Below, piece after piece: positions 8,508-17,408 of a DNA stretch of 64,000 nt. The translations under genes were made by a program, and so were the position numbers. Within the stretch, counting starts at the first letter, position 1. Every line of letters starts with the position of its first letter. Source of the DNA: Dokdonia pacifica (GTDB taxonomy: Bacteria; Bacteroidota; Bacteroidia; Flavobacteriales; Flavobacteriaceae); NCBI RefSeq assembly GCF_900188275.1, contig NZ_FZNY01000003.1, positions 1 to 64,000 on the forward strand. The letters are read 5' to 3'. A model generated the notes under the pieces. That model saw nothing but the letters and a program-made list of their open reading frames with translations, had not been told where the DNA came from and made no database searches.

Positions 8508-8654
8508 TTAGAAGGAAGCTTCTTGGTCACAATAGTAATCGTGTAAATGTTTTTGAGAACAATACATTTTTGGATTCATCGATTCTATGAATTTTGCTTT
8601 CCCTTTTCTGAAAATCTCTATAAGATTTAATACGGATATATGTTGTTTTGCCAT
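8508..8654 (-). CDS. Small Cys/His-containing protein (48 aa)
   Basis: A longer frame reaches 8813, but its first 53 residues look like translated non-coding DNA. I choose ATG at 8654, which gives MAKQHISVLNLIEIFRKGKA... The C-terminal part has a CSQKHLHDYYC pattern (two Cys with two His between), which could bind metal. It lies 77 bp upstream of the AhpD-like gene in the same direction. No family recognised. Confidence 0.4.
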   Translation of the reverse strand: MAKQHISVLNLIEIFRKGKAKFIESMNPKMYCSQKHLHDYYCDQEASF

Positions 8655-8956
8655 CGTTGATTTTAATTTTATTTGATGACTTTGTCTTAGGAGAAGCGAT
8701 GATCTTACAGCAAATGAGTTGCCATATATTCCTGAGTAGATGTCAATATTACCTATTTGAGATAAAAATGACTGTTTTTTGTATAAAACCGAAAAAAAAT
8801 AAACAGATAACATCTAAAAATCATATCTGTACGTATATGATTATATGTAGACTTTCTAGTAAATGGTTAAGTTAAATATATATAAGTCTACAAAGCATAT
8901 TACTCTTGATATGTCTTTCCCCCAATTTGATGCTGGGAAACCCTAGAAAGTTATTT
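8655..8956. other. 302-bp gap, probable promoter region
   Basis: AT-rich and without a convincing gene. It must carry the minus-strand promoter of the 8508-8654 small gene. A stem AAACCCTA/TTAGGGTTT at 8938-8966 overlaps the stop codon of the next minus-strand gene and may be a weak terminator. Nothing else seen. Confidence 0.4.
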
Positions 8957-9304
8957 TTAGGGTTTTCTTTTTTTAGGGATGTTTCCTATGAGAGGGCTTC
9001 CTGATTTTAGTAGTGTTACAAGAGTATGTGCATCTTCTTCAAATGCATCGTGATTTTCAGGAAGTACAAGCCATGTTTTTATACCTATAGATATGAGAGG
9101 TCTTATGCTTGTGAGTTGGTGTTTTAATTTTTGATGATGTTCTTTTTTTGTGGCAATCCAAATACCATAGTCTTTATGATACTTTTCGTTTTTACATAAA
9201 GCAAATACAATACGTTCTTCTAGATAAAACGCATCGATACCAAACATTTTTTTATGTCTTAGATGTAATGGATACAACCATTCTATAAAAAACTCAAAGG
9301 GCAT
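8957..9304 (-). CDS. Small conserved protein, TfoX/MmcQ-like fold possible
   Basis: A 115-residue protein: KKMFGIDAFYLEERIVFALCKNE, then YGIWIATKKEHHQKLKHQL, WLVLPENHDAFEEDAHTL and a basic end IGNIPKKRKP. The order MFG-strand-strand-W(I/L)AT-helix resembles the TfoX N-terminal/MmcQ-type domain, which is my inference from the pattern. It is 9 bp upstream of the PAP2 gene's 3' end on the same strand, so it is probably transcribed with it. Exact function unknown. Confidence 0.6.
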   Translation of the reverse strand: MPFEFFIEWLYPLHLRHKKMFGIDAFYLEERIVFALCKNEKYHKDYGIWIATKKEHHQKLKHQLTSIRPLISIGIKTWLVLPENHDAFEEDAHTLVTLLKSGSPLIGNIPKKRKP

Positions 9305-9313
9305 ATTACTTTT

Positions 9314-10165
9314 TTAAAATCGTCCTACAATACCCATGCTTCCAACACCAAAATTAATATTCCAAGTAATCCCTTTTTTACGATCGTCTTCACCTGGGTA
9401 TCGTTTTTTTGCATTTAAGTAATTATCTATAGCATCTACAGTAACAACACTTATAGCAATACTCAATGCTACATCTGTAAGCCAGTGAGCTCCATTTACG
9501 ATACGTGATATTGGTGATATCATCCCCACAGTATAGATACCCGCTTTTACCCACGGGTTATCAAATTGTTTTGAAATAGCATATGCTGTTGTAAATGATA
9601 ATATAGTATGTCCAGATGGAAAAGATCTAAAACCTGCTTCACCACTAAAGGGTTTAAAAGCAAACTTACCTTCGTTATTTTGAGGTCTGGATCTTCCGAC
9701 TGTAGTTTTTAGTACTGTTTGAATTAGGCCTACCGCTGTTGCCGAAGAAATTAATAATACACCGGTTTCTCGTACTGGCTCATTTTTGGTAAATAACCCA
9801 AATAGATATACAGATCCTGTTATACCATAGGTTACTTGAGGACTTCCAAAACGTTCTCCAAATTCTTTTAAAATAGTAGGAGATGAATCTTCTTGGTTTC
9901 TAAAAAACTCACTGGTCTCATCATCTACAAAATATAATAAAGCTGTTCCTCCCGCTACAAATCCAAAGGTTGCCCAATCATCCCCATCCCAATGTATGGG
10001 TCTGCTATAAGCATGAAACAACCCTCCTAAAGCCGAGGCTCCGTCATATTTTGCAAGTTGCCAAATGTTTAAACTATCCTGTTCTTGAGATGTTAAAGAC
10101 TGTCTTTGACTATAGGACGTTAGTGTTAATAAACAACATGCGATAAGGAATATATACTTTTTCAA
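9314..10165 (-). CDS. PAP2-family phosphatase (membrane or periplasmic)
   Basis: The three PAP2 motifs are present: KTTVGRSRP, FPSGHT and SRIVNGAHWLTDV. These form the vanadium-peroxidase-like active site that hydrolyses lipid phosphates such as undecaprenyl pyrophosphate or phosphatidate. I choose a TTG start at 10165 (LKKYIFLIACCLLTLTSYSQ is a good signal peptide; 283 aa), because the longer frame to 10315 would overlap the pirin gene by 100 bp and adds no domain. The protein has several hydrophobic helices around residues 65-250. Confidence 0.85.
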   Translation of the reverse strand: MKKYIFLIACCLLTLTSYSQRQSLTSQEQDSLNIWQLAKYDGASALGGLFHAYSRPIHWDGDDWATFGFVAGGTALLYFVDDETSEFFRNQEDSSPTILKEFGERFGSPQVTYGITGSVYLFGLFTKNEPVRETGVLLISSATAVGLIQTVLKTTVGRSRPQNNEGKFAFKPFSGEAGFRSFPSGHTILSFTTAYAISKQFDNPWVKAGIYTVGMISPISRIVNGAHWLTDVALSIAISVVTVDAIDNYLNAKKRYPGEDDRKKGITWNINFGVGSMGIVGRF

Positions 10166-10214
10166 AATGTATGAATGTTTAGTGTTAAATATGAAGCTGT
10201 TTTTGCAATATACA

Positions 10215-11108
10215 TTATTTGCCAAAACTGGGTGGTTTTGGTAATGGTACATATGATGTGTCATTAGGAACTTTAGGGAATAAACCAGTTTTCCAAGCTT
10301 CTTTTGCATGTTCAATTTTTTCTTTAGAATGGCTTACAAAATTCCAGAAAATATGACGTTCTTCAGGAAAAGGCTCACCTCCAAATATAAGTATATGACT
10401 ATCAGGAGAAATCTGTACTGTACATACATCTTCAATTTTACTTACGAGCATATTGCCAGCAGTGATGGTTTGATCACAAGCTGTAATACTACCACTTACA
10501 ATGCAGATGCCTATTTCACCTTTTATATTTCCTTTTGCTACAAAAGTATGCGCTGTTGTAGTGGTAATAGCAATCATAAATAAATCTGAGTGAACAGGAA
10601 CGGGTGACATTTTATTAAAAGCTTGACCAGCTACAAGGGTATATTGAGCGCCTTGATCTGACCAACGGGGAAGCGAAGTAGCTTCAATATGGTGAAACTC
10701 TGGAGTAATATCTTCAAGGTCTTTTGGAAGTGCTACCCATATCTGATAGCCATGCATTGTAAAAACTTCTTTATGGAGCCTCGCTTCTTGTGGTGTACGC
10801 TCTGTATGGGTACATCCTTTTCCTGCGACCATCCAGTTTACAGATCCAGGCCGTATTACTTGATGCGTACCCATACTGTCCTCATGGGTTATTTTTCCTT
10901 CTAAAAGATAAGTCAGTGTCGCAAGTCCTATATGTGGATGCTGATCTACATCCATATAATGATTTGGACCTAATTCTGTAGGTCCCATATGATCTATAAA
11001 AATAAAAGGACCCACCATTCTTTTTTTGCGAAATGGTATTAAACGTCCTACTAAGAAGTCACCTATATCTCGACTTCGTTCTTCTATGATCAACCCTGTA
11101 TTTGACAT
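10215..11108 (-). CDS. Pirin-family protein
   Basis: A 297-residue bicupin with the pirin signature: GPFIFIDHMGP, HPHIGLATLTYLLEGKITHEDS and WMVAGKGCTHTER. The His/His/Glu cluster binds iron in pirins; some have quercetinase activity and others act as redox regulators. The gene is 67 bp downstream of an AraC-type regulator on the same strand, which may control it. Confidence 0.92.
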   Translation of the reverse strand: MSNTGLIIEERSRDIGDFLVGRLIPFRKKRMVGPFIFIDHMGPTELGPNHYMDVDQHPHIGLATLTYLLEGKITHEDSMGTHQVIRPGSVNWMVAGKGCTHTERTPQEARLHKEVFTMHGYQIWVALPKDLEDITPEFHHIEATSLPRWSDQGAQYTLVAGQAFNKMSPVPVHSDLFMIAITTTTAHTFVAKGNIKGEIGICIVSGSITACDQTITAGNMLVSKIEDVCTVQISPDSHILIFGGEPFPEERHIFWNFVSHSKEKIEHAKEAWKTGLFPKVPNDTSYVPLPKPPSFGK

Positions 11109-11175
11109 ATATATGCATATTTCTTTGTACTAGAAAAATACAAAGAAATATGATATAAAATAGAAACCAGTATAC

Positions 11176-12018
11176 TTATGCAGTAACGAGTTGTTTTGTT
11201 TTATTTTTAAATGCAGATGGAGATTCTCCTGTTTGCTTTTTGAAGAGTCTGCTTAAATGCGATGCATCTTGAAAGCCTACTTCAAAAGCAATTTCTTTTG
11301 CAGATTTATCTGTATATGTAAGTAGCCTTTTGGCCTCAAGCACAATTCTATCATGGATAATCTGTAAAGGAGTCTTATCAAATTTTGAAAAATAATTTGA
11401 AATTGTTTTTGGAGATTTATTGAGTTGGGCAGCATAAAAAGATACAGAATGCTCTTTTCTAAAATGCCATTCAACTAAGAATGTAAACATACGTATGATC
11501 TCTAATTTTTCATCATGTACTTGCCCATAATGTCCTTGAGATTTTATGAGACGTGTAATTTTGATAATAAAACGAGCCATTAGTAAGCGTAGCATTTCTG
11601 CCTGAATACTATCCTTTGTCTCTAATTCCTCTAAGAAAACTTCATGTAACATTTGAAGTTTACGTTTTTGATCTTCTTCTAAGGTCACTACAGGTAATTC
11701 TGAGTTTCCATAAAACAAAATCCCAACACAACCTACTTCTTTATCATGATCTTTAATACAGTAAAATTCTCTATTAAATTGATACACTACAGCATTTCCT
11801 TCAATATATTGTAGATGATGTAGTGGTGTAAGAGCTATGATTTGACCAGGTTCAAGTGTAAAATCAACTTGATCTAGTTTTAAAGAAACAGGATTTTTTT
11901 GTGCCCAAATAAATGTAAATAATGATAAGGGCTTAGATTCTAAATAGGGGGATAGGATTTCTTCATCGCCATAATAAAAGACGGCACTAGTAGTAAATTC
12001 TGAAAATTGCTTCTTCAT
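11176..12018 (-). CDS. AraC-family transcriptional regulator
   Basis: A 280-residue protein: a cupin-like N-terminal sensor (residues 1-150, with FTLEPGQIIALTPLHH) and a C-terminal AraC double helix-turn-helix (VSFYAAQLNKSPKTISNYF and AKEIAFEVGFQDASHLSRLFKKQTGESPSAFK). The ligand is unknown. The pirin gene directly downstream is its most likely partner. Confidence 0.9.
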   Translation of the reverse strand: MKKQFSEFTTSAVFYYGDEEILSPYLESKPLSLFTFIWAQKNPVSLKLDQVDFTLEPGQIIALTPLHHLQYIEGNAVVYQFNREFYCIKDHDKEVGCVGILFYGNSELPVVTLEEDQKRKLQMLHEVFLEELETKDSIQAEMLRLLMARFIIKITRLIKSQGHYGQVHDEKLEIIRMFTFLVEWHFRKEHSVSFYAAQLNKSPKTISNYFSKFDKTPLQIIHDRIVLEAKRLLTYTDKSAKEIAFEVGFQDASHLSRLFKKQTGESPSAFKNKTKQLVTA

Positions 12019-12228
12019 AACAACAATTGTCTATTTTTCTTTTAATAACTTACAGTAAACTTCATTTTTTTATAACATTATTTTTGCAGACTGTATAAAA
12101 TGTGAAATTATATGTCACTGTATATAACTTCTTTTTACAAGTCGTATATGATATTCTAACAAAATCAATTTCTATAATGCATTGATATGTTAGCTTTTAT
12201 AAAATTAAAGTGGGAGGGTAAGCAAGTG

Positions 12229-12654
12229 TCAATTTTGCTGTGTGATAGCAATATTCCATTGTCTATACATCTTCTTAAATTTTAAAATTTCTGAAGATAA
12301 TACACGCATATGTTCCCTATTGCGCTTTGAGATTTTTCGAAGCTTTTTGCAATTAGCACGTATTCTATCTATATGATGTATAATACTATTGGTAGAGTCT
12401 AGTCGTAGACCTATGTTTTTTGTAGTCTGTGCAATGGCTATTTTTGATGGTAATGTCACTGCACTAATTACAATTTCTTCTAAGGTATTTTCAGATTCAT
12501 TGTCAGATGCATATAAGGTACTTACAGTCTTATTTTCTGTTAAGTGTGATGTAATAGACCTAGATAAGGTATAAATATCTAATGCCTTGTTATAGAGTAA
12601 AGTATCTTTAACAGGTATTTCAGGTTGTGATATGTGATTATATGCTTTTGCCAT
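12229..12654 (-). CDS. Four-helix-bundle-like small protein
   Basis: A 141-residue all-helical protein. TLPSKIAIAQ is followed by long charged helices and ends SSEILKFKKMYRQWNIAI. The placement of the P-S-K-I-A motif resembles the IPxNIAEG motif of the four-helix-bundle / 23S-rRNA intervening-sequence family. It resembles the protein at 13321-13872 (IPAKIAGI ... LRREIEVLRPLFAEW), so the two may be diverged paralogues. Divergent from the Lrp gene. Function unknown. Confidence 0.55.
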   Translation of the reverse strand: MAKAYNHISQPEIPVKDTLLYNKALDIYTLSRSITSHLTENKTVSTLYASDNESENTLEEIVISAVTLPSKIAIAQTTKNIGLRLDSTNSIIHHIDRIRANCKKLRKISKRNREHMRVLSSEILKFKKMYRQWNIAITQQN

Positions 12655-12768
12655 TTCTTATGAAAACAAAGTTACAATCATAAAAGGAGAGTCTAACTTT
12701 TGATTTTAAAGCAAAAAAGAGTTTTGTCTTTAAAAATGATGTATTTTTGAAAATAAAATTTAAAATTT

Positions 12769-13212
12769 ATGGTAGATGAGCTAAACCTCAAAATTTTAAA
12801 ATGTTTGCAAGAAAATGCAAGACAATCTAATGCCGAAATAGGGCGTAAAGTTGGAATTACATCACCTGCAGTTTCAGAGCGTATTAGGAAGATGGAAGAT
12901 ATGGGAGTGATTACGGGTTTTAAAGCTATCATCTCTCCCTTAGAAATGGGATATCAATTTAAAGCCATTATAACCCTTCGCGCATTTATGGGAAAACTAA
13001 AACCATTCCTAGAAAAAGTAAAAACTTTTGAAGAAGTTGTGAATTGTTATCGTATTACAGGGAATGAAAATATTGTGATGGAAGTAGTTTTAAATAATCA
13101 ATACCACTTAGAAAGATTTATAGATCAAATTATAAGCTATGGAGAATCTAAGACACAAATTGTACTCTCTCAGGTAGTGCAATTTAATCCTATTTTAAAA
13201 TTGAATAAGTAA
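12769..13212 (+). CDS. Lrp/AsnC-family transcriptional regulator
   Basis: A 147-residue protein: N-terminal winged helix-turn-helix (LNLKILKCLQENARQSNAEIG, SPAVSERIRKMEDMGVI) and a C-terminal RAM ligand-binding domain (residues about 65-140, VVNCYRITGNENIVMEV). Such proteins sense amino acids and bind DNA as octamers. A possible -7 element TATTTTTG lies at 12742-12749, 20 bp before the ATG. Confidence 0.92.
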   Translation: MVDELNLKILKCLQENARQSNAEIGRKVGITSPAVSERIRKMEDMGVITGFKAIISPLEMGYQFKAIITLRAFMGKLKPFLEKVKTFEEVVNCYRITGNENIVMEVVLNNQYHLERFIDQIISYGESKTQIVLSQVVQFNPILKLNK

Positions 13213-13220
13213 TAAGATGT

Positions 13221-13287
13221 ATACGCTTTAACGCTACGCTCTCCCTTTGGTCGTGAATCTCACAAGTTCGATTTCGCGAAAGCGTAT
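13221..13287 (-). repeat. 67-bp dispersed repeat (long TTTCGCGAAA element), minus orientation
   Basis: Begins ATACGCTTTAACGCTACGC and ends TTTCGCGAAAGCGTAT. Terminal inverted repeats are ATACGCTTT/AAAGCGTAT. It lies between the convergent Lrp and helical-protein genes and may serve as a terminator hairpin. Confidence 0.95.
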
Positions 13288-13320
13288 ATCTAAAAAACAT
13301 TATCTAACCTTATAGTGTGA

Positions 13321-13872
13321 TTAATCTTCATCACTATCAAAATCTTCATACAGGTGATTATTGTCATAAGGCAAATCATCTCCTGGCATTTTATCATTAT
13401 AATCTACACCCGGAGGATTAAAGAGTCCCCAACGATCTATAATATAATTATAAGGATTAAAGGTTTTAACCCACTCTGCAAATAACGGGCGTAATACTTC
13501 GATTTCTCTACGTAATAATTCTAGATATTCTATTTCTCTAAAGCCTGCAATTTGTAAACCTCTTAAATTTGTAATGATTTCTTGTGCAGCTTTTCTTATA
13601 ATGACTGCATTTTCCATTTTTATATCATAGAGCTCTACACCATGAATTCCAGCAATCTTAGCAGGGATAATAAGTGCATTTTCCATCATACTAGCCGTAT
13701 GGTAGTCAAATAGCGAATGTTCATACACAGAAGAAGCATTGCTTTCTTCTTTCGGAATACAATCTACTATATGCTCTACTAATTTTAAGATAACCTCAGC
13801 CTGAATGAAAACAGGTAACTGCCTCCAAGAGTCTATATCATAATTGTGGTTATCATCATCGTCATCATACAT
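13321..13872 (-). CDS. Four-helix-bundle-like protein with acidic ends
   Basis: A 183-residue protein whose first 12 residues are mostly Asp (MYDDDDDNHNYD) and whose tail is also acidic (YEDFDSDED). The core is helical: FIQAEVILKLVEHIVDCIP, IIPAKIAGIHGVELYDIK, MENAVIIRKAAQEI and LELLRREIEVLRPLFAEW. It is similar in layout to the 12229-12654 protein. No known function. The C-terminal Asn/Pro-rich linker resembles a scaffold or partner-binding tail. Confidence 0.6.
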   Translation of the reverse strand: MYDDDDDNHNYDIDSWRQLPVFIQAEVILKLVEHIVDCIPKEESNASSVYEHSLFDYHTASMMENALIIPAKIAGIHGVELYDIKMENAVIIRKAAQEIITNLRGLQIAGFREIEYLELLRREIEVLRPLFAEWVKTFNPYNYIIDRWGLFNPPGVDYNDKMPGDDLPYDNNHLYEDFDSDED

Positions 13873-14230
13873 ATTAAGTCGGGTTTTACTTTTTAAAACT
13901 AACTATTCGGGCATATAGTTATTATAAAAGTATACTATTTATAACGGTACACATACATTTTACGTATATGATTTTGATATATTCGACAAGTGATATAAAA
14001 GTCTCGATGTTTGGCTTTCATTTCCCAATTCTTTTATCAAAAAAAATCCTTTTCGAATTGAATATTGTAAAAAAATGAATCATTTCGTAATAAAAACAAA
14101 CGGTTCTGTTTAAAAATAATTAGGAATACTATTATATGGCTAGTTACAAATTGGATGAGTATGGTTATAACCTCTCTAAGATTTATTATTTTAGACCTTT
14201 TATAATAGTGTAATCATTAGATCAAAAATT
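13873..14230. other. 358-bp divergent intergenic region
   Basis: AT-rich DNA that must hold the promoters of the helical-protein gene (minus) and the S9 peptidase gene (plus). I see no clear TTTG-N20-TAnnTTTG promoter, inverted repeat or small gene. Confidence 0.4.
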
Positions 14231-16255
14231 ATGAAGTACATAAACCTATGCATCGTATTGTTTTTAAGTAACTTACTCTTTGCACAAGAATACAAAGCTT
14301 TTGAAGCGTTAGATGTTTTTGAATTAGAGTATGCAGGTGATCCTCAAATATCACCAGATGGCACAAAAGTAATATACAGACGTACGGGTTTTGATATTAT
14401 GAAAGATAGGAGTAGAGGTAATTTATGGATGATTCACTCAGATGGAACAAACCATCGTAAACTCACACAATTTGACGGCAATGAATTCCAGGCACGTTGG
14501 TCTCCAGATGGGACAAAGATTGCCTATATTGCGAGTACTTCCGAAGGAAGCGAACTTTTTATTTATTGGGTAGCTTCAGGAGCTACAGCCCGATTGAGTC
14601 AATTAGAAAATAGTCCATCTGGACTAAGCTGGTCACCCGATGGAAAATGGCTTTCCTTTAGTGCAATGGAATATGTGGCACCTCCAGTCATAGCAAAAAT
14701 GCCTAAGAAACCAAAAGGAGCTAAATGGGCAGCAACTCCTAGAATTACAGATCGTTTTAAGCATGAAGCAGATGGTCAAGGTTATTTAAAGCCTGGATAT
14801 CGTCATATATATATGATCCCGTCAGAAGGAGGTACAGCACGTAAAATTACTTCTGGTGATTTTAATCATGGAGGTTCATTAAGTTGGTCTCGTGATGCAC
14901 AGTATATTTATTTTTCAGCAAACCGAAATGAAGACTGGGAATATGATTTTCGCAATAGCGAGATCTATAGTGTACATACGCAAACAGGAGCAATAACAGC
15001 ATTAACAGATCGCAATGGTCCCGATAGAAATCCTATCGTATCACCCGATGGGAAAAAGATTGCTTATCTAGGGTTTGATGATAAAGTTCAAACCTATCAA
15101 GTAACTCGTTTATATATGATGAATATTGATGGGACAAATAAGAAAGAAATAAAAACCAATTTAGATCGCAGTCTTTCTAACATTCAATGGACATCAGATA
15201 GTAAATCATTCTATTGTACGTATGATGATAAAGGGAATTCTAAAATAGCACAGGTTACCCTTTCGGGAAAAGTAACGAAGCTTGCAGACGATCTTGGAGG
15301 AACCACATTAGGGCGTCCGTATGCGAGTGGCAGTTATACAGCCTCTACCAATGGAACGATTGCATTTACCTATTCTCAACCCGATCGCCCAGCAGATCTC
15401 GGTATTCTATATCAAAAACAAAAAGAACCTAAGATTCGTACCCAACTTAATGAAGACCTTTTAGGATATCGTACTTTAGGAAAGGTTGAAGAACTATGGT
15501 ACACCTCTTCTTATGATGGACGTGATATACAAGGATGGATTGTATACCCTCCATTTTATGAAAAAGGAAAGCAATACCCATTATTGGTTGAAAATCATGG
15601 AGGCCCTATTTTAAATTACGGAGATCGTTTTTCTGCAGAAATACAACTCTATGCGGCTGCGGGATATATTGTATTTTATCCTAACCCTAGAGGCAGTACT
15701 AGTTATGGAGAAGCATTTGGGAACCTACTATACAATAACTATCCGGGACAAGATTATGATGATGTGATGGATGGAGTAGATGCATGCCTGGCTAAAGGAA
15801 TCACTTCTGAAGATCAATTATATGTAACTGGAGGAAGTGCAGGAGGTATTATGACCGCTTGGATGATTGGAAAAAATAATCGATTTGAAGCGGCTGTAGT
15901 TGCAAAACCTGTGATGAATTGGATCTCAAAAACATTAGTAGCCGATAATTATTATGGGTATGCAAATTCTAGATATCCAGGACAACCTTGGGAAAATTTT
16001 GAAGGTTATTGGAAATTCTCTCCTTTATCATTAGTAGGAAATATAGAAACACCTACCATGGTAATGGTTGGGATGAACGATTTGCGTACCCCTCCTAGTG
16101 AAGCCAAACAATTATACCACGCCCTAAAAATTAGAAAAAAAGAAACCGTACTCGTAGAAATTCCTGAAGCCTCACACGGAATTGCTGCCAGACCAAGTAA
16201 CCTTATTACAAAAGTGAACCATACGTTAGCTTGGTTTAAAAAGTTTACCAAATAA
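14231..16255 (+). CDS. S9-family prolyl oligopeptidase-like peptidase, secreted
   Basis: A 674-residue protein. Residues 1-18 are a signal peptide (cut after LLFA). Residues about 25-400 form a TolB/PD40-type beta-propeller with repeated (S/W)SPDG motifs (PQISPDGTKV, ARWSPDGTKIAY, SWSPDGKWLSF). The C-terminal third is the alpha/beta hydrolase: GGSAGG around residue 536 (Ser nucleophile), Asp in GMNDLRTPP around 616 and His in EASHGIAAR around 648. It is a likely dipeptidyl/oligopeptidase acting on peptides in the periplasm. Confidence 0.92.
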   Translation: MKYINLCIVLFLSNLLFAQEYKAFEALDVFELEYAGDPQISPDGTKVIYRRTGFDIMKDRSRGNLWMIHSDGTNHRKLTQFDGNEFQARWSPDGTKIAYIASTSEGSELFIYWVASGATARLSQLENSPSGLSWSPDGKWLSFSAMEYVAPPVIAKMPKKPKGAKWAATPRITDRFKHEADGQGYLKPGYRHIYMIPSEGGTARKITSGDFNHGGSLSWSRDAQYIYFSANRNEDWEYDFRNSEIYSVHTQTGAITALTDRNGPDRNPIVSPDGKKIAYLGFDDKVQTYQVTRLYMMNIDGTNKKEIKTNLDRSLSNIQWTSDSKSFYCTYDDKGNSKIAQVTLSGKVTKLADDLGGTTLGRPYASGSYTASTNGTIAFTYSQPDRPADLGILYQKQKEPKIRTQLNEDLLGYRTLGKVEELWYTSSYDGRDIQGWIVYPPFYEKGKQYPLLVENHGGPILNYGDRFSAEIQLYAAAGYIVFYPNPRGSTSYGEAFGNLLYNNYPGQDYDDVMDGVDACLAKGITSEDQLYVTGGSAGGIMTAWMIGKNNRFEAAVVAKPVMNWISKTLVADNYYGYANSRYPGQPWENFEGYWKFSPLSLVGNIETPTMVMVGMNDLRTPPSEAKQLYHALKIRKKETVLVEIPEASHGIAARPSNLITKVNHTLAWFKKFTK

Positions 16256-16385
16256 TCATTTTTAGCGAAACTTTATGAAAGAATGTTAATTGTATTTTAA
16301 ATGTGACTACATTCGTAAAATAGTAAACACCATAATCCAAATACGGTCGTTATACGTATAACCATTAAATATAAATTTTAAAACC

Positions 16386-17267
16386 ATGGAAAACGAGAAG
16401 AATAATAACGGAATAAAAATCATTACGGGAATTCTCGCTGTATTATTAGTAGTTGCTGGAGCATTTGCTGTAAAATTATATAACCAAGAAAAAGACACTA
16501 AAGCAGAGCTTACGAAAGAAAAGAATCTAGTGATTGCTAACCTTAGAGAAATGAATGACAAATATGATGTTGTTATTGAAGAAAATAATCTAAAGGATAC
16601 AGAACTTAATGAAGCACGTGATAGAATTCAAGCATTAATAGATGATATTAATGAGAAAGAAGTAACTATTACAAGTTTAAGTAGGTATAGAGGTGAGGTA
16701 TTTAAACTCCGTAAAGAGCGTGATTTCTTATTTGCACAAAACGATTCATTACGAGGTAGTAATAGATTATTAGCTATGCGTGTAGATAGTACTAGTTATG
16801 AATTAGAAGTACAGCGTGGGGTAGGAGACTCTTTATCTTTAGAGAATGACAAATTAGCAGAACGTGTAGAAATAGGAGCCGCTCTTGCAGCAAATAAGCT
16901 TAAAGCAGTTGGTGTTATTGAGCGTTCTTCTGGAAAACTTGTAGAAAATGCACGTGCACGTAGAGTAGATAAAGTAAGAGCTTGTTTTACAGTACCTCAA
17001 AATAGACTTGCCGAAGCAGGAGATAGAGTATTATATGTACAAGTAGTAGATCCTTCAAATAATATTTTAGGCGCAAATGAACGAGTTACATTTGAAGAAG
17101 AAACAATCACCTATAGTAAGGTTTCTAAATTTTACTATGAAAATACCGCCTTAGACATTTGTGAAAATATACCTCCAATAGGCGATAGCTTTGAGGCGGG
17201 TGTATATAAAGTAAATGTATACGATCAGGCGACGCTTATAGCTCAAACCAGCTTTACACTTAAGTAA
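16386..17267 (+). CDS. Membrane-anchored coiled-coil protein
   Basis: A 293-residue protein. One TM helix (about residues 10-29, IKIITGILAVLLVVAGAFAV) is followed by a coiled coil of about 110 residues rich in E, K, R and N (KAELTKEKNLVIANLREMND...), and then a globular C-terminal domain (AANKLKAVGVIERSSGKL ... DQATLIAQTSFTLK). Proteins of this shape are conserved in Flavobacteriaceae without a known function. It is flanked by a promoter-bearing gap and a terminator. Confidence 0.75.
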   Translation: MENEKNNNGIKIITGILAVLLVVAGAFAVKLYNQEKDTKAELTKEKNLVIANLREMNDKYDVVIEENNLKDTELNEARDRIQALIDDINEKEVTITSLSRYRGEVFKLRKERDFLFAQNDSLRGSNRLLAMRVDSTSYELEVQRGVGDSLSLENDKLAERVEIGAALAANKLKAVGVIERSSGKLVENARARRVDKVRACFTVPQNRLAEAGDRVLYVQVVDPSNNILGANERVTFEEETITYSKVSKFYYENTALDICENIPPIGDSFEAGVYKVNVYDQATLIAQTSFTLK

Positions 17268-17292
17268 AGAAAGAAACACTTTAAGTAGGAAA

Positions 17293-17334
17293 GATTCCGT
17301 GATGTGATTTGTAAAAATCCTCACGGAATTTTTT
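17293..17334 (+). terminator. Rho-independent terminator
   Basis: Stem ATTCCGTGA/TCACGGAAT followed by a T run, 26 bp after the coiled-coil gene. Confidence 0.85.
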
Positions 17335-17370
17335 GGTTCATAGTGTATCCTGTTTTTGAGATATGTTTAT

Positions 17371-17402
17371 TTTGAGAACCATTTTTTCTTGCAGTATCTT
17401 TG
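17371..17402 (+). promoter_or_regulatory. Bacteroidota-type promoter; decides the start codon
   Basis: TTTG at 17371-17374, 20 bases, then TATCTTTG at 17395-17402, matching the -33/-7 consensus TTTG and TAnnTTTG with proper spacing. Transcription would begin about 17407, so the TTG at 17400 lies inside the promoter and cannot start translation. The ATG at 17409 would make a nearly leaderless message. Confidence 0.7.
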
Positions 17403-17408
17403 AAAGAA

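Noticed and set aside
8655-8813. Upstream extension of the small Cys/His protein
   Set aside because: Low-complexity sequence with no conserved look; the shorter ATG start is more natural.
13261-13280. tRNA T-loop-like AAGTTCGATTTC in the long repeats
   Set aside because: No cloverleaf or acceptor stem can be drawn; it is part of the 67-bp element.
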